A stretch of DNA of 64,000 nucleotides from JAFGKM01 sp964413825 (lineage in GTDB: Bacteria > Ratteibacteria > UBA8468 > B48-G9 > JAFGKM01), in the NCBI GenBank assembly GCA_964413825.1, contig CAYPTS010000001.1, positions 1-64,000 on the forward strand, read 5' to 3'. The translations under genes were made by a program, and so were the position numbers. Shown one piece after another: positions 34,060 to 42,703 of the stretch. The notes beneath the pieces are model-generated. The model was not told where the DNA came from. It searched no databases and saw only the letters and a list, made by a program, of their open reading frames with translations. The number at the start of each line of letters is the position of its first letter. Position 1 is the first letter of the stretch.

Positions 34060-35091
34060 ATGAAAGCGATTGTCAAAAAGAAGAGGGAAAAAGGCGTCAG
34101 CCTTGAAGAAGTGCCGGTACCGGAGATAGGAATTAACGACGTCCTTGTAAAAATCCATAAAACCGCTATATGCGGAACCGACGTGCACATCTACAACTGG
34201 GATGAGTGGGCGCAAAAAACAATTCCTGTCCCTATGACCATCGGGCACGAGTTTGCAGGCACAGTCGCCGCCATGGGAAGCAACGTCCACGACCTGAAAA
34301 TCGGGGACGTGGTTTCCGGAGAAGGACATATCGTATGCGGCAGGTGCCGCAACTGCCTGGCAGGCCGCAGACACCTGTGCAACGGCAGTATGGGCGTGGG
34401 GGTAAACCGCCCGGGATGTTTCGCCGAATACCTCTGCATACCTATTACCAACGTCTGGCACGCAAACCCGGACATCTCCATGGAAACACTTTCCATCTTC
34501 GACCCCTTCGGCAATGCGGTACATTCATCCCTTTCTTTCAAGACGCTGGGCGAAGACGTGCTCATCACCGGAGCCGGCCCCATAGGCCTGATGGCAACCG
34601 CAGTAGTCAGGCACGCGGGAGCGCGCTTTGTGGCAGTCACGGACACCAACCCTTACCGGCTGAACCTCGCAAAAAAAATGGGTGCAACCGCGGTTCTGGA
34701 CGCAAGCGGTAAAAAAACGCTGAAAGACCTGCAGAACGAACTTGGGATGAAGGAGGGGTTCGACATAGGCCTGGAGATGTCCGGAAACGGGAACGCTTTC
34801 AGCGACATGCTCGACAACATGTGCCACGGCGGTAAAATCGCGCTTCTGGGAATTCCTACCGGAAAACTCGCCGTTGACTGGCACAAGGTAATTTTCAACA
34901 TGCTGACCATAAAGGGTATTTACGGCAGGGAGATGTACGAGACGTGGTATATGATGCAGGCAATGCTGGAGTCAGGACTGGACATTAAGCCCGTCATAAC
35001 CCACAGGTTTCGATTTACAGAGTATGAAGAAGCATTCGGGGTAATGCTTTCCGGTAAATGCGGCAAGGTCATAATGAACTGGACGGAATAA
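34060..35091 (+). CDS. tdh: L-threonine 3-dehydrogenase
   Basis: 343 residues, the standard length. Zinc-dependent medium-chain dehydrogenase that oxidises threonine to 2-amino-3-ketobutyrate with NAD+. Catalytic zinc ligands: Cys in AICGTD and His/Glu in GHEFAG. Structural zinc cysteines: CGRCRNCLAGRRHLC. The Rossmann motif is GAGPIGLM near 170. The ATG at 34060 matches homologues; the frame upstream to 34036 is inside the repeat. It forms a kbl-tdh operon. Confidence 0.95.
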   Translation: MKAIVKKKREKGVSLEEVPVPEIGINDVLVKIHKTAICGTDVHIYNWDEWAQKTIPVPMTIGHEFAGTVAAMGSNVHDLKIGDVVSGEGHIVCGRCRNCLAGRRHLCNGSMGVGVNRPGCFAEYLCIPITNVWHANPDISMETLSIFDPFGNAVHSSLSFKTLGEDVLITGAGPIGLMATAVVRHAGARFVAVTDTNPYRLNLAKKMGATAVLDASGKKTLKDLQNELGMKEGFDIGLEMSGNGNAFSDMLDNMCHGGKIALLGIPTGKLAVDWHKVIFNMLTIKGIYGREMYETWYMMQAMLESGLDIKPVITHRFRFTEYEEAFGVMLSGKCGKVIMNWTE

Positions 35092-35093
35092 AC

Positions 35094-35774
35094 ATGAAAA
35101 AAATAGGGATACTCGGCGGGCTCGGGCCTGAATCTACGGTTTCGTATTATCTGTACATCATCCATAAATACCATGAAACGCATAAAGACTTTGCCTATCC
35201 TGAAATAATTATCTACAGTTTAAACTTCAGCGAATTCATAGAAGCGGGATATGCACTGCCGGAAAAAATAAAATCCGCCGTTCTTAAACTGCATGCGGCC
35301 GGAGCCGACTTCGTTGTCGCCGCCTGCAACTCGGTGCACATCGTCTATGACGAGATAAAAGACTCCCTGCCGGTACCGTGGATAAGCATAATCGACGCGG
35401 CCGGAGAAGAGATAAAAAAGTGCGGACTGAAAAAAATCGGACTGCTCGGAACAATTTTCACGATGAGCAAAGGATTCTATGAAAAGGGGCTTGCCCGCAT
35501 GGGAATCGAAACCGTTGTCCCTGATGAACGGGACATGGAAACGGTAAACGGCATCATCTACGGGGAACTGGTAAAAAACGAAGTGAAAGCGGAGTCTCGT
35601 ATTGAAGTCCTTAAGATAATTGACGGACTCGTCGAAAAAGGGGCGGAAGGCATAGTTCTCGGGTGCACCGAACTCCCCTTTTTAATAAAACAATCCGATA
35701 CTCAGGTCAAGGTTTTCGACACGACCGCGATACATGCGCAGAAAGCCCTCGATATATCTCTTGAGACAGATTGA
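35094..35774 (+). CDS. aspartate/glutamate racemase family protein
   Basis: 226 residues of the cofactor-independent Asp/Glu racemase superfamily. MKKIGILGGLGPESTVSYY is the typical start. The two catalytic cysteines lie in VAACNSVH (about residue 83) and LGCTELP (about 190), so it should be active. It may supply D-amino acids or detoxify them. It starts three bases after tdh, so it belongs to the threonine-degradation operon, though a link in function is not obvious. Confidence 0.88.
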   Translation: MKKIGILGGLGPESTVSYYLYIIHKYHETHKDFAYPEIIIYSLNFSEFIEAGYALPEKIKSAVLKLHAAGADFVVAACNSVHIVYDEIKDSLPVPWISIIDAAGEEIKKCGLKKIGLLGTIFTMSKGFYEKGLARMGIETVVPDERDMETVNGIIYGELVKNEVKAESRIEVLKIIDGLVEKGAEGIVLGCTELPFLIKQSDTQVKVFDTTAIHAQKALDISLETD

Positions 35775-35782
35775 TTTCCTGT

Positions 35783-36298
35783 TTACTTCTTCTCTTCAGC
35801 CGGAGGGACCGGGCATTCTTCCTTTTCCTCCGCGGGAGGCACTTCCACTTTCTTCGGTTCCGGTTTCGGGAAAGACGCAAGAACTTCCTCGGTCACATCT
35901 TTTCCTCCCACGATAAGCATGTTGCTGTCAACAATGTAGGTATATCCCTTTTTTTTGGCAAACTTCTGCACGTCGGCCTTCATCCTGCCGAACGCTTCTT
36001 CCTGCAGTTGCATGCCCAGATTTTGCATCTGCTGTTGCATCATCTGCTGTGCCATACCCTTGGCTTCTTCATCCATTCCTTCCAGTTTTTTCTGCATATC
36101 CTCTATCTGCACCTGGAATTTTCCCATTGCTTCATGGAAAGCGGGATGTCCGCTGAAAACCCTCTGGGTATCGATGGACACAATCCTTATCTCGGCCGCA
36201 CTGCACGTCACCGAAAAGGTTCCCGCTGCGGCGACGCACAAAACCGCCGCAAAAATTATGCCTCTCATTACTCCCTTTCCTTTAGATATTCTCTTCAT
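35783..36298 (-). CDS. OmpH/Skp-family periplasmic chaperone
   Basis: 171 residues. Signal peptide with cleavage near TCSAAE, then IVSIDTQRVFSGHPAF and a long Gln/Met-rich helix (MAQQMMQQQMQN region) as in Skp, and a hydrophobic closing strand YTYIVDSN. The C-terminal 28 residues are Pro/Glu/Lys-rich with VPPAEEK twice. Skp holds unfolded outer membrane proteins, consistent with a diderm. The ATG at 36298 overlaps the rmuC end by 17 bases; an ATG at 36268 is also possible and clears the overlap. Confidence 0.82.
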   Translation of the reverse strand: MKRISKGKGVMRGIIFAAVLCVAAAGTFSVTCSAAEIRIVSIDTQRVFSGHPAFHEAMGKFQVQIEDMQKKLEGMDEEAKGMAQQMMQQQMQNLGMQLQEEAFGRMKADVQKFAKKKGYTYIVDSNMLIVGGKDVTEEVLASFPKPEPKKVEVPPAEEKEECPVPPAEEKK

Positions 36299-37502
36299 CT
36301 TCCACGCTCCTTTTTTGTACTGCGTCCTCAAGCGGACCCGCATCCTGTTCGGGCATCTCCTCGACACTTCTAAGTTTTGACTGTATCTGCCTTGTCCTTG
36401 TCCCCACGAGATTTTCTATATCCCTGCCAGCGCCTTCTATCTTTTCCTGCGCTTTTTTCAGGACGCCGCCGAATCTGTCAAACTCCTTCTTCACTGCGGC
36501 AAGCGTCTTCCATACCTCGCCTGTCCTTTTCTGTATCGCAAGGGTGCGGAACCCCATGTACAGACTGTTCAGAAAAGCCGCCAGTGTCGAAGGACCTGCT
36601 ACGGTTATCTTGTAATCCCGCTGTAGAATTTCAATCAAACTTGTCTGCCTTACTATCTCGGCGTAAAGCCCTTCCACCGGCAGAAACAGTATTCCGAAAT
36701 CCGTCGTCTCGGGCGGATTGATATATTTTTCGCTTATATCTTTCGCGCACTTTTTAATGGTATGCTCCACATTCCTTCCTGCCGCGGCGACAGCTTCGGC
36801 ATCGCCGCCGGCATAGGCATCCAGCAGGCGGTGGTAAACTTCCATGGGAAATTTCGAATCCAGCGGCAGGTAGACGGGACTGTCTCCGCCGGGAAGTTTT
36901 ATCGCATACTCTACTGACTGCCCGGAACCTTCCTTCACTGTAACGTTTCTCTCATACTGCTCCGCCGAAAGTATGTTCTCAAGAATATTTCCCAGTTGAA
37001 TCTCTCCGAGCACGCCGCGCGTTTTAACGTTGGAAAGAACCTTTTTCAGGTCACCTACCCCCGCGGCAAGAGTTTTCATCTCGCCCAGTCCTTCATGCAC
37101 CTGCTTGAGTCGTTCGCTTACGACGTTGAAAGACTCGCTGAGTCTCTTTTCAAGGGTCGACTGGAGTTTTTCATCCACCGTAGCCCTCATTTCTTCCAGT
37201 TTTTTGACGTTTTCATCCTGAAGAGAATGAAGGCGTCTTTCCATCGTCCCTGAGAGAACTTCGCCGAGCGTCCTGAATGAGTTGCTCAGTTCCTCTCTGG
37301 TATCTCTCGCACTTTTCTGCAATTCGTCCCTGCTGCGGGCAAATTCGTCTCTCACAAGCGGGTCAATCCTATTTAGCTGGTTTTCTATGTCCCTCAGTTT
37401 TATCCCGGTATCAACGCCCTTTTCCCTGTTTTTAAACAACACAGAAAGCAGTAGAAAAACCTGCAGGATTAAAACCGCCGAAAGCATAATAACCGTACCC
37501 AT
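36282..37502 (-). CDS. rmuC: RmuC family DNA recombination protein
   Basis: 406 residues. N-terminal membrane anchor (MLSAVLILQVFLLLSVLF), a coiled coil over about 35-145, and the RmuC nuclease-like core with RGVLGEIQLGNILENIL, LPLDSKFPMEVY, FGILFLPVEGLYAEI and AGPSTLAAFLNSL. RmuC limits inversion at short repeats in E. coli; the mechanism is uncertain. The short distance to the Skp gene suggests one transcript. Confidence 0.93.
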   Translation of the reverse strand: MGTVIMLSAVLILQVFLLLSVLFKNREKGVDTGIKLRDIENQLNRIDPLVRDEFARSRDELQKSARDTREELSNSFRTLGEVLSGTMERRLHSLQDENVKKLEEMRATVDEKLQSTLEKRLSESFNVVSERLKQVHEGLGEMKTLAAGVGDLKKVLSNVKTRGVLGEIQLGNILENILSAEQYERNVTVKEGSGQSVEYAIKLPGGDSPVYLPLDSKFPMEVYHRLLDAYAGGDAEAVAAAGRNVEHTIKKCAKDISEKYINPPETTDFGILFLPVEGLYAEIVRQTSLIEILQRDYKITVAGPSTLAAFLNSLYMGFRTLAIQKRTGEVWKTLAAVKKEFDRFGGVLKKAQEKIEGAGRDIENLVGTRTRQIQSKLRSVEEMPEQDAGPLEDAVQKRSVEDEENI

Positions 37503-37562
37503 ATCCCGTTATTCTACCATATTTGCAAAACTGCCTCAATATCTCCGGTTGCTCATCTCAAG

Positions 37563-37634
37563 TTCGACATAAGAATCCTTGGTACTGAGGGGAAAGGAAA
37601 CTGCTTTCTTTCCTCTCTGTTTCCTTATGTCGAA
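37563..37634. repeat. family A element, short internally deleted copy
   Basis: TTCGACATAAG at 37563-37573 is the exact reverse complement of CTTATGTCGAA at 37624-37634. The inside joins the two ends of the 290-bp copy at 58047: ATCCTTGGTACTGAGGGGAA from one side and CTGCTTTCTTTCCTCTCTG from the other. It is therefore an internal deletion derivative of the same element. Confidence 0.82.
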
Positions 37635-37655
37635 TCTCAGACAAACACAAAATAA

Positions 37656-37685
37656 TTGACAAAAATATGCAGGTGCGGATACAAT
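37656..37685 (+). promoter_or_regulatory. promoter for a leaderless HTH-receiver gene
   Basis: TTGACA at 37656-37661 and TACAAT at 37680-37685, 18 bases apart. The ATG of the next gene is at 37693, seven bases after the -10, so the message has no leader or a leader of about one base. Confidence 0.75.
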
Positions 37686-37692
37686 ATAGCAA

Positions 37693-38274
37693 ATGGCTTA
37701 CTCAAACAAGAAGTTCTTTACCACTGGCGACATTGCCAGAATATTCGGTGTAAGCAGAATATCCGCATACAAATGGGTAACGAACGGTAAGATAAAAGCG
37801 TTTAAAATACCCGGCGGCAGGTACAAGGTAACAAAAAAAGACCTTTCTGATTTCATCAAAAAAAGCGGTATGGACAGCCATACTGCCGGCAGTTTAGAAC
37901 CGGAAGGATTCAGAATACTCATCGTAGACGATGAAAATCTGGTAATACAGACGGTGCAGGACTATATGAAAGCGGAAAACCCCTCATACATAGTGACTTC
38001 GGCATCCGACGGGTTTGAAGCCGGCAGGATACTAAGCAGAGTGAACCCGGACATTGTAATACTTGACCTTTTCATGCCGGGCATCAACGGATTCAACCTG
38101 TGCAGGAACATCAGAAACGACCCCAATACGAAACACATAAAGATTATCGCCATAACCGGCTATCCATCCGAAGCGAACGTCAGCAAGGTCAAAGAGGCAG
38201 GCGCCGACGCAGTTCTCCCGAAACCCTTTGAAATGACAGAACTTGACAGCCTTATAAAAAAACTCCTCCGTTAA
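37693..38274 (+). CDS. excisionase-type HTH fused to a response regulator receiver
   Basis: 193 residues. Residues 8-58 are a MerR/excisionase-like helix-turn-helix (FTTGDIARIFGVSRISAYKW, IPGGRYKVTKKDL). Residues 72-190 are a CheY receiver: acidic pocket in ILIVDDEN, phosphorylation Asp in VILDLFMPG, Thr in IAITGYP and Lys in LPKPFE. This order (DNA-binding domain first, receiver last) is the reverse of OmpR-type regulators. No kinase is adjacent. The mRNA appears leaderless. Target genes are unknown. Confidence 0.88.
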   Translation: MAYSNKKFFTTGDIARIFGVSRISAYKWVTNGKIKAFKIPGGRYKVTKKDLSDFIKKSGMDSHTAGSLEPEGFRILIVDDENLVIQTVQDYMKAENPSYIVTSASDGFEAGRILSRVNPDIVILDLFMPGINGFNLCRNIRNDPNTKHIKIIAITGYPSEANVSKVKEAGADAVLPKPFEMTELDSLIKKLLR

Positions 38275-38335
38275 TCTATACCGTTTTTAATTTCCGGCAA
38301 GCCAATAAAACTATATGCAGAGAGGGGAACTGGTA

Positions 38336-39853
38336 TCATTCCCATTCAATGGTGGCGGGAGGCTTGGACGTAATGTCATACACCACCCTGTTTACACCCT
38401 TCACCTCGTTAACTATACGGTTTGAAACGACGCCCAACACCCGGTACGGAACCTTAACCCAGTCTGCGGTCATGCCGTCTGAACTCTTGACCACCCGCAG
38501 AGCTATCACATTCTCGTAGGTTCTTTTGTCGCCCATCACTCCCACGCTTTTAACCGGAAGGAGGACCGCAAACGCCTGCCAGACATCTGCGTAAAGCCCT
38601 GCAAGTTTCATCTCTTCCATCACTATGCTGTCGGCTTCCCTCAATATCTCAAGACGGCTTTTATTTACACTGCCGACAATCCTCACGGCAAGACCGGGGC
38701 CAGGAAAAGGATGCCTGTCGACAATAAAATCAGGGAGTTCCAGTTCCCTGCCCAACCGCCTGACCTCGTCCTTGAAAAGAAATCTGAACGGCTCGACGAG
38801 AGAAAGCTTGAGTTTTGCGGGAAGGCCGCCGACGTTATGATGGCTTTTTATCACGGAAGCAGGCCCCCCGAACGGAGAAATACTCTCGATTACGTCAGGG
38901 TAAAGAGTGCCCTGCGCAAGAAACCCTGCGCCGAATTCTTTTGCCTCCTTCTCAAATATGCGTATGAACGTATTGCCTATTATTTTCCTCTTTTTTTCGG
39001 GGTCGGATACGCCTTCAAGGCGTTTGAGAAAAACCTCTCCGGCATCAACGTATTTCAGGTTCACCCTGTTTTTGAATGTTGATAAAATCTTTTCCGGCTC
39101 TCCTTTTCTCAAAACGCCGTTATTCACAAAAACGCTTAGGGAGTTTTTTCTGCAAACATCATTGAGAATTATCGACAGGCAGGCAGAATCGACGCCGCCG
39201 CTTAAACCGCATATGATTTTTCCCGTACCCACTTTCTCCCGTATTTCTTCCCCTGTCTTTTTCAAAACAGACACGGGATTCCAGTCCGGCTTTAATCCGC
39301 AGATGCGGTAGAGAAAATTTTTCAGGACTGCCGTCCCCTCTTTCGTGTGTATCACTTCCGGATGAAACTGCAGGGCGTAAATTCTGCCGTCTTCACTGCG
39401 CATGGAAGCGATTTCCGTGTTGCCCGTCCTGCCTGTCGCCACAAATCCCGCAGGCAGTTTTTCCACATAGTCCCAGTGGCTCATCCACACCACGGTTTCC
39501 TTGTGTATCCCGTGGAAAATCGCATCCCCTGTGTCCGGATAAAATACCGTCTCCCCGTACTCGCGCTGTTTTCCGGGACACACCCTCCCGCCGGCGGATG
39601 CGGCAAGCAGCTGCATGCCGTAGCATATGCCGAGGACGTAGAACCTTTCGGTTATTTTTCTGTCAAAAGACGGCCCGCCGCCGAGATGCACGTGGCCGGG
39701 CCCGCCGGAAAGGATAACGGCGGCAACGCCTTTTTCCTCAAGCGCTTCGGCGGTAACCGTACAGGGAAAAATCTCGCAGTAAATCTTCAACTCCCTGACC
39801 CTGCGCACAATCAACTGCGTATACTGCGACCCGAAATCAATCACTGCAACCAT
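38336..39853 (-). CDS. guaA: GMP synthase (glutamine-hydrolysing)
   Basis: 505 residues, full length. It aminates XMP to GMP. N-terminal class I amidotransferase with Cys in VLGICYGMQ and His/Glu in FHPEV; ATP-pyrophosphatase domain with SGGVDSAC; C-terminal dimer domain ending PPATIEWE. The ATG at 39853 gives the usual MVAVIDFGSQYTQL start. A TTG at 39907 with AGGAAAG upstream would add 18 residues and cannot be excluded. Last gene of the glutamine-centred run. Confidence 0.94.
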   Translation of the reverse strand: MVAVIDFGSQYTQLIVRRVRELKIYCEIFPCTVTAEALEEKGVAAVILSGGPGHVHLGGGPSFDRKITERFYVLGICYGMQLLAASAGGRVCPGKQREYGETVFYPDTGDAIFHGIHKETVVWMSHWDYVEKLPAGFVATGRTGNTEIASMRSEDGRIYALQFHPEVIHTKEGTAVLKNFLYRICGLKPDWNPVSVLKKTGEEIREKVGTGKIICGLSGGVDSACLSIILNDVCRKNSLSVFVNNGVLRKGEPEKILSTFKNRVNLKYVDAGEVFLKRLEGVSDPEKKRKIIGNTFIRIFEKEAKEFGAGFLAQGTLYPDVIESISPFGGPASVIKSHHNVGGLPAKLKLSLVEPFRFLFKDEVRRLGRELELPDFIVDRHPFPGPGLAVRIVGSVNKSRLEILREADSIVMEEMKLAGLYADVWQAFAVLLPVKSVGVMGDKRTYENVIALRVVKSSDGMTADWVKVPYRVLGVVSNRIVNEVKGVNRVVYDITSKPPATIEWE

Positions 39854-39925
39854 AATCCCCCCGTCTTCTGTTCTCACCAAAGGCACAGCCTGTTTCGAAC
39901 TCGTCAACTCTTTCCTTTTTTGTGT

Positions 39926-41551
39926 TTATTCATAGGTTGAATAATAGTACGGCGTGTACGCCTCAAACTCCCCGGCGCAGGTATCCACGAGTTTGTACCC
40001 CGCTTTTATCCCGTGTTTCTCCCTCAACGCCCTTACCGCCTTCTCCTCTTTGCCTGTCAGCGCCGCTATCTGCCTGTCTGAAAACCCGTATTCCTTGGCC
40101 TTCTTAAGCATGCCGCACGGCATTTTTCTTCCCCTGCATTTTCTTATATCCGATTCCACGCCGGAAATTTCCTTCAGGTTGTATAAAAACCACCTGTCGA
40201 TTTTCGAGAGATTCGAGATTTCGTCTATGGACAGCCCTTCATTGAAACCTTTCTTCAGGTAAAAGAGCCTCCGGGGGCCTGGCCTGCTTATGCCGGCGCA
40301 GGTCTCAAGGGACAAACTTATGTCCTCGAATCCGGAAAACTTCTCCTCGAGACTCCTCAACGCTTTGTTCAACGCCTCCCTGAACGTCCTGCCCATAGCC
40401 ATGACCTCCCCGACGGATTTCATGGAGATGGTAAGTAAATCGTCCGCCGCCGGAAATTTTTCAAAGTTGAACTTCGGTATCTTCACCACGCAGTAGTCGA
40501 TTGCAGGTTCGAAACACGCCGGAGTTTTCCTCGTGATGTCGTTGGGTATTTCGTCAAGTGTATACCCGACCGCAAGTTTCGCGGCAATTTTCGCTATGGG
40601 AAAACCGGTCGCCTTGGAGGCAAGCGCGGAACTTCTCGAAACGCGCGGGTTCATTTCTATGACGGACATTGACCCGTCGGCCGGGTTCACGGCAAACTGT
40701 ACGTTGGAACCGCCGGTTTCAACGCCTATCTCCTCCATTATTTTTATTGCGGCAAAACGCATAACCTGGTATTCCCTGTCGGTAAGCGTCTGCACCGGAG
40801 CAACGGTGATGCTGTCTCCGGTATGAACTCCCATCGGGTCAAAGTTTTCTATGGAGCAGATAACAACCGCATTGCCCTTCTTGTCTCTCATGACCTCGAG
40901 TTCATATTCTTTCCAGCCGAGAACCGACTGCTCGACAAGTATTTCGCTCACAGGGCTTAACTTCAGCCCTGCATACGCAAGTTCCTTGAATTCTTCCGCG
41001 TTGTATGCGACGCTTCCGCCGGTGCCGCCGAGCGTATATCCCGGCCTGATAATCACCGGGAAACCCAGTTTTTCCGAAACGTCCACCGCCTCCTCAAGCG
41101 TATACGCCACCCCGCTCGCCGGAACTTTGAAACCTGTTTTCTCAACTGCCTGTTTGAACAAAGCCCTGTCCTCGGCCTTCCTTATGGATTCATAATTTGC
41201 GCCTATGACCTCGACGCCGTATTTCTCGAGCGCGCCGGATTCCGTGAGTTGCACCGCAAGGTTGAGAGCCGTCTGTCCGCCGAGGGTCGGCAGGAGGGCG
41301 TCAGGCCTTTCCCTCTCTATTATTTTGGTTAATATTTCCGGCGTAAGCGGCTCGAGATACGTGCTGTCGGCCATGTCCGGGTCGGTCATTATCGTGGCGG
41401 GATTGCTGTTGACAAGGACGACGGAATAGCCTTCTTCCTTGAGCGCCTTGCACGCCTGCGAGCCGGAGTAATCGAACTCGCACGCCTGGCCTATGACAAT
41501 CGGGCCGGAGCCTATCAGCATTATCTTCTTTATATCCGTCCTTTTTCCCAT
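39926..41551 (-). CDS. carB: carbamoyl-phosphate synthase large subunit, N-terminal half only
   Basis: 541 residues where undivided CarB has about 1070. It covers the carboxyphosphate synthetic half and the oligomerisation domain: LIGSGPIVIGQACEFDYSG at the start, RPGYTLGGTGGS, IEMNPRVSRSSALASKATG, and it stops at YYYSTYE, exactly at the joint where the second synthetase half begins in whole CarB. The stop is followed by noncoding sequence and guaA, with no trace of the carbamate half, so it is not a frameshift. A separate gene for the other half is expected elsewhere, as in some archaea and Aquifex. It pairs with CarA upstream. Confidence 0.93.
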   Translation of the reverse strand: MGKRTDIKKIMLIGSGPIVIGQACEFDYSGSQACKALKEEGYSVVLVNSNPATIMTDPDMADSTYLEPLTPEILTKIIERERPDALLPTLGGQTALNLAVQLTESGALEKYGVEVIGANYESIRKAEDRALFKQAVEKTGFKVPASGVAYTLEEAVDVSEKLGFPVIIRPGYTLGGTGGSVAYNAEEFKELAYAGLKLSPVSEILVEQSVLGWKEYELEVMRDKKGNAVVICSIENFDPMGVHTGDSITVAPVQTLTDREYQVMRFAAIKIMEEIGVETGGSNVQFAVNPADGSMSVIEMNPRVSRSSALASKATGFPIAKIAAKLAVGYTLDEIPNDITRKTPACFEPAIDYCVVKIPKFNFEKFPAADDLLTISMKSVGEVMAMGRTFREALNKALRSLEEKFSGFEDISLSLETCAGISRPGPRRLFYLKKGFNEGLSIDEISNLSKIDRWFLYNLKEISGVESDIRKCRGRKMPCGMLKKAKEYGFSDRQIAALTGKEEKAVRALREKHGIKAGYKLVDTCAGEFEAYTPYYYSTYE

Positions 41552-41623
41552 TTCTCTTTTACCCCTCACATATCTGCTTAATAGGAAGATAAAGGTTCCC
41601 GTATTCGAAAACTTTCCTATGCT

Positions 41624-42703
41624 TCAGCCTGCTTTCTCCATGACAGACTTCACGAACATGTCAAACAGATAGGCCGCATCCGGCGGACCCGGCGCGTGCT
41701 CCGGATGAAACTGCACCGCCGACACCGGAAGTTTCCTGTGGGCAATTCCCTCGAGAGTGTTGTCATTAAGATTCAGGTGCGTCATCTCCATGCCGCTTCT
41801 GTCCAGCGTCTCCATGTCCACGCAGAAAGAATGATTCTGAACCGTTATGTATATCTTTCCTGTCTTGATATCCTTGACCGGATGGTTTGCACCGTGGTGG
41901 CCGAACTTCAACTTGTAGGTCTTTCCGCCGAAAACCTGCGAAATGAGTTGTATGCCGAAACAGATGCCGAAAACCGGATACCGCTCTATCAGGTTGGAAA
42001 GATTTTCAACCGCGTATGGTACCGCCGACGGGTCACCCGGACCGTTGGATACGAGAATGCCGTCGGGCTTTTCTTTTACTATCTCCTGCCACGGCGCGGC
42101 GGCAGGCATCACAACAACGCGCATACCCCTTTCGGAAAGAAGCCGCAATATGTTGAATTTTGTCCCGCAGTCCATAACCACGACCTTATAGTCTCCTTTG
42201 TCCGACCATACGTAAGGACTGCCGGCAACCTCCCTCACAAGGTCGATGCCTTCAATACTCTTGGAATTACGCACCTTCTCCACCATCTTTGTCACGCTGT
42301 TTTTACCTGAAAAAAGCCCCGCTTTCATCGCGCCCATTTCCCTGAGAAGAAGCGTTGCCTTCCTTGTATCAATGCCCTCTATGCCTATGACGCCCTGTTC
42401 ATAAAGAAACACATCGAGCGGCTTGGTTGCGCGCCAGTTGCTGTAAAGTTTGCTTCGTTCCTTGACGACAAATCCCTCGAGATGAACCTTGGAGGACTCC
42501 GCATCTTCAGCATTTATTCCGTAGTTCCCGATTAAAGGATAGGTCATTACGACTATCTGCCCTTTATATGACGGGTCATAGAGAATCTCCTGGTAGCCTG
42601 TCATGCTCGTATTGAAAACAAGTTCGCCGTAACTCTCGCCTTCGGTTCCGAACGCCTCTCCCTTGAAAACCGTTCCGTCTTCAAGAACAAGATAACCGTC
42701 CAT
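41624..42703 (-). CDS. carA: carbamoyl-phosphate synthase small subunit
   Basis: 359 residues. It hydrolyses glutamine and passes ammonia to CarB, for pyrimidine and arginine synthesis. Motifs: YLVLEDGTVFKGEAFG, NTSMTGYQEILYDPSY, catalytic Cys in VFGICFGIQL and His/Glu in QFHPEHAPG. The start overlaps the end of purF by 23 bases. It lies 72 bases before the half-length carB. Confidence 0.95.
   Translation of the reverse strand: MDGYLVLEDGTVFKGEAFGTEGESYGELVFNTSMTGYQEILYDPSYKGQIVVMTYPLIGNYGINAEDAESSKVHLEGFVVKERSKLYSNWRATKPLDVFLYEQGVIGIEGIDTRKATLLLREMGAMKAGLFSGKNSVTKMVEKVRNSKSIEGIDLVREVAGSPYVWSDKGDYKVVVMDCGTKFNILRLLSERGMRVVVMPAAAPWQEIVKEKPDGILVSNGPGDPSAVPYAVENLSNLIERYPVFGICFGIQLISQVFGGKTYKLKFGHHGANHPVKDIKTGKIYITVQNHSFCVDMETLDRSGMEMTHLNLNDNTLEGIAHRKLPVSAVQFHPEHAPGPPDAAYLFDMFVKSVMEKAG

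Noticed and set aside
39926..41551. Short CarB as a frameshift or assembly error.
   Set aside because: It ends exactly at the known domain joint with a clean stop and no trace of the second half before guaA, so a natural split is the better reading.
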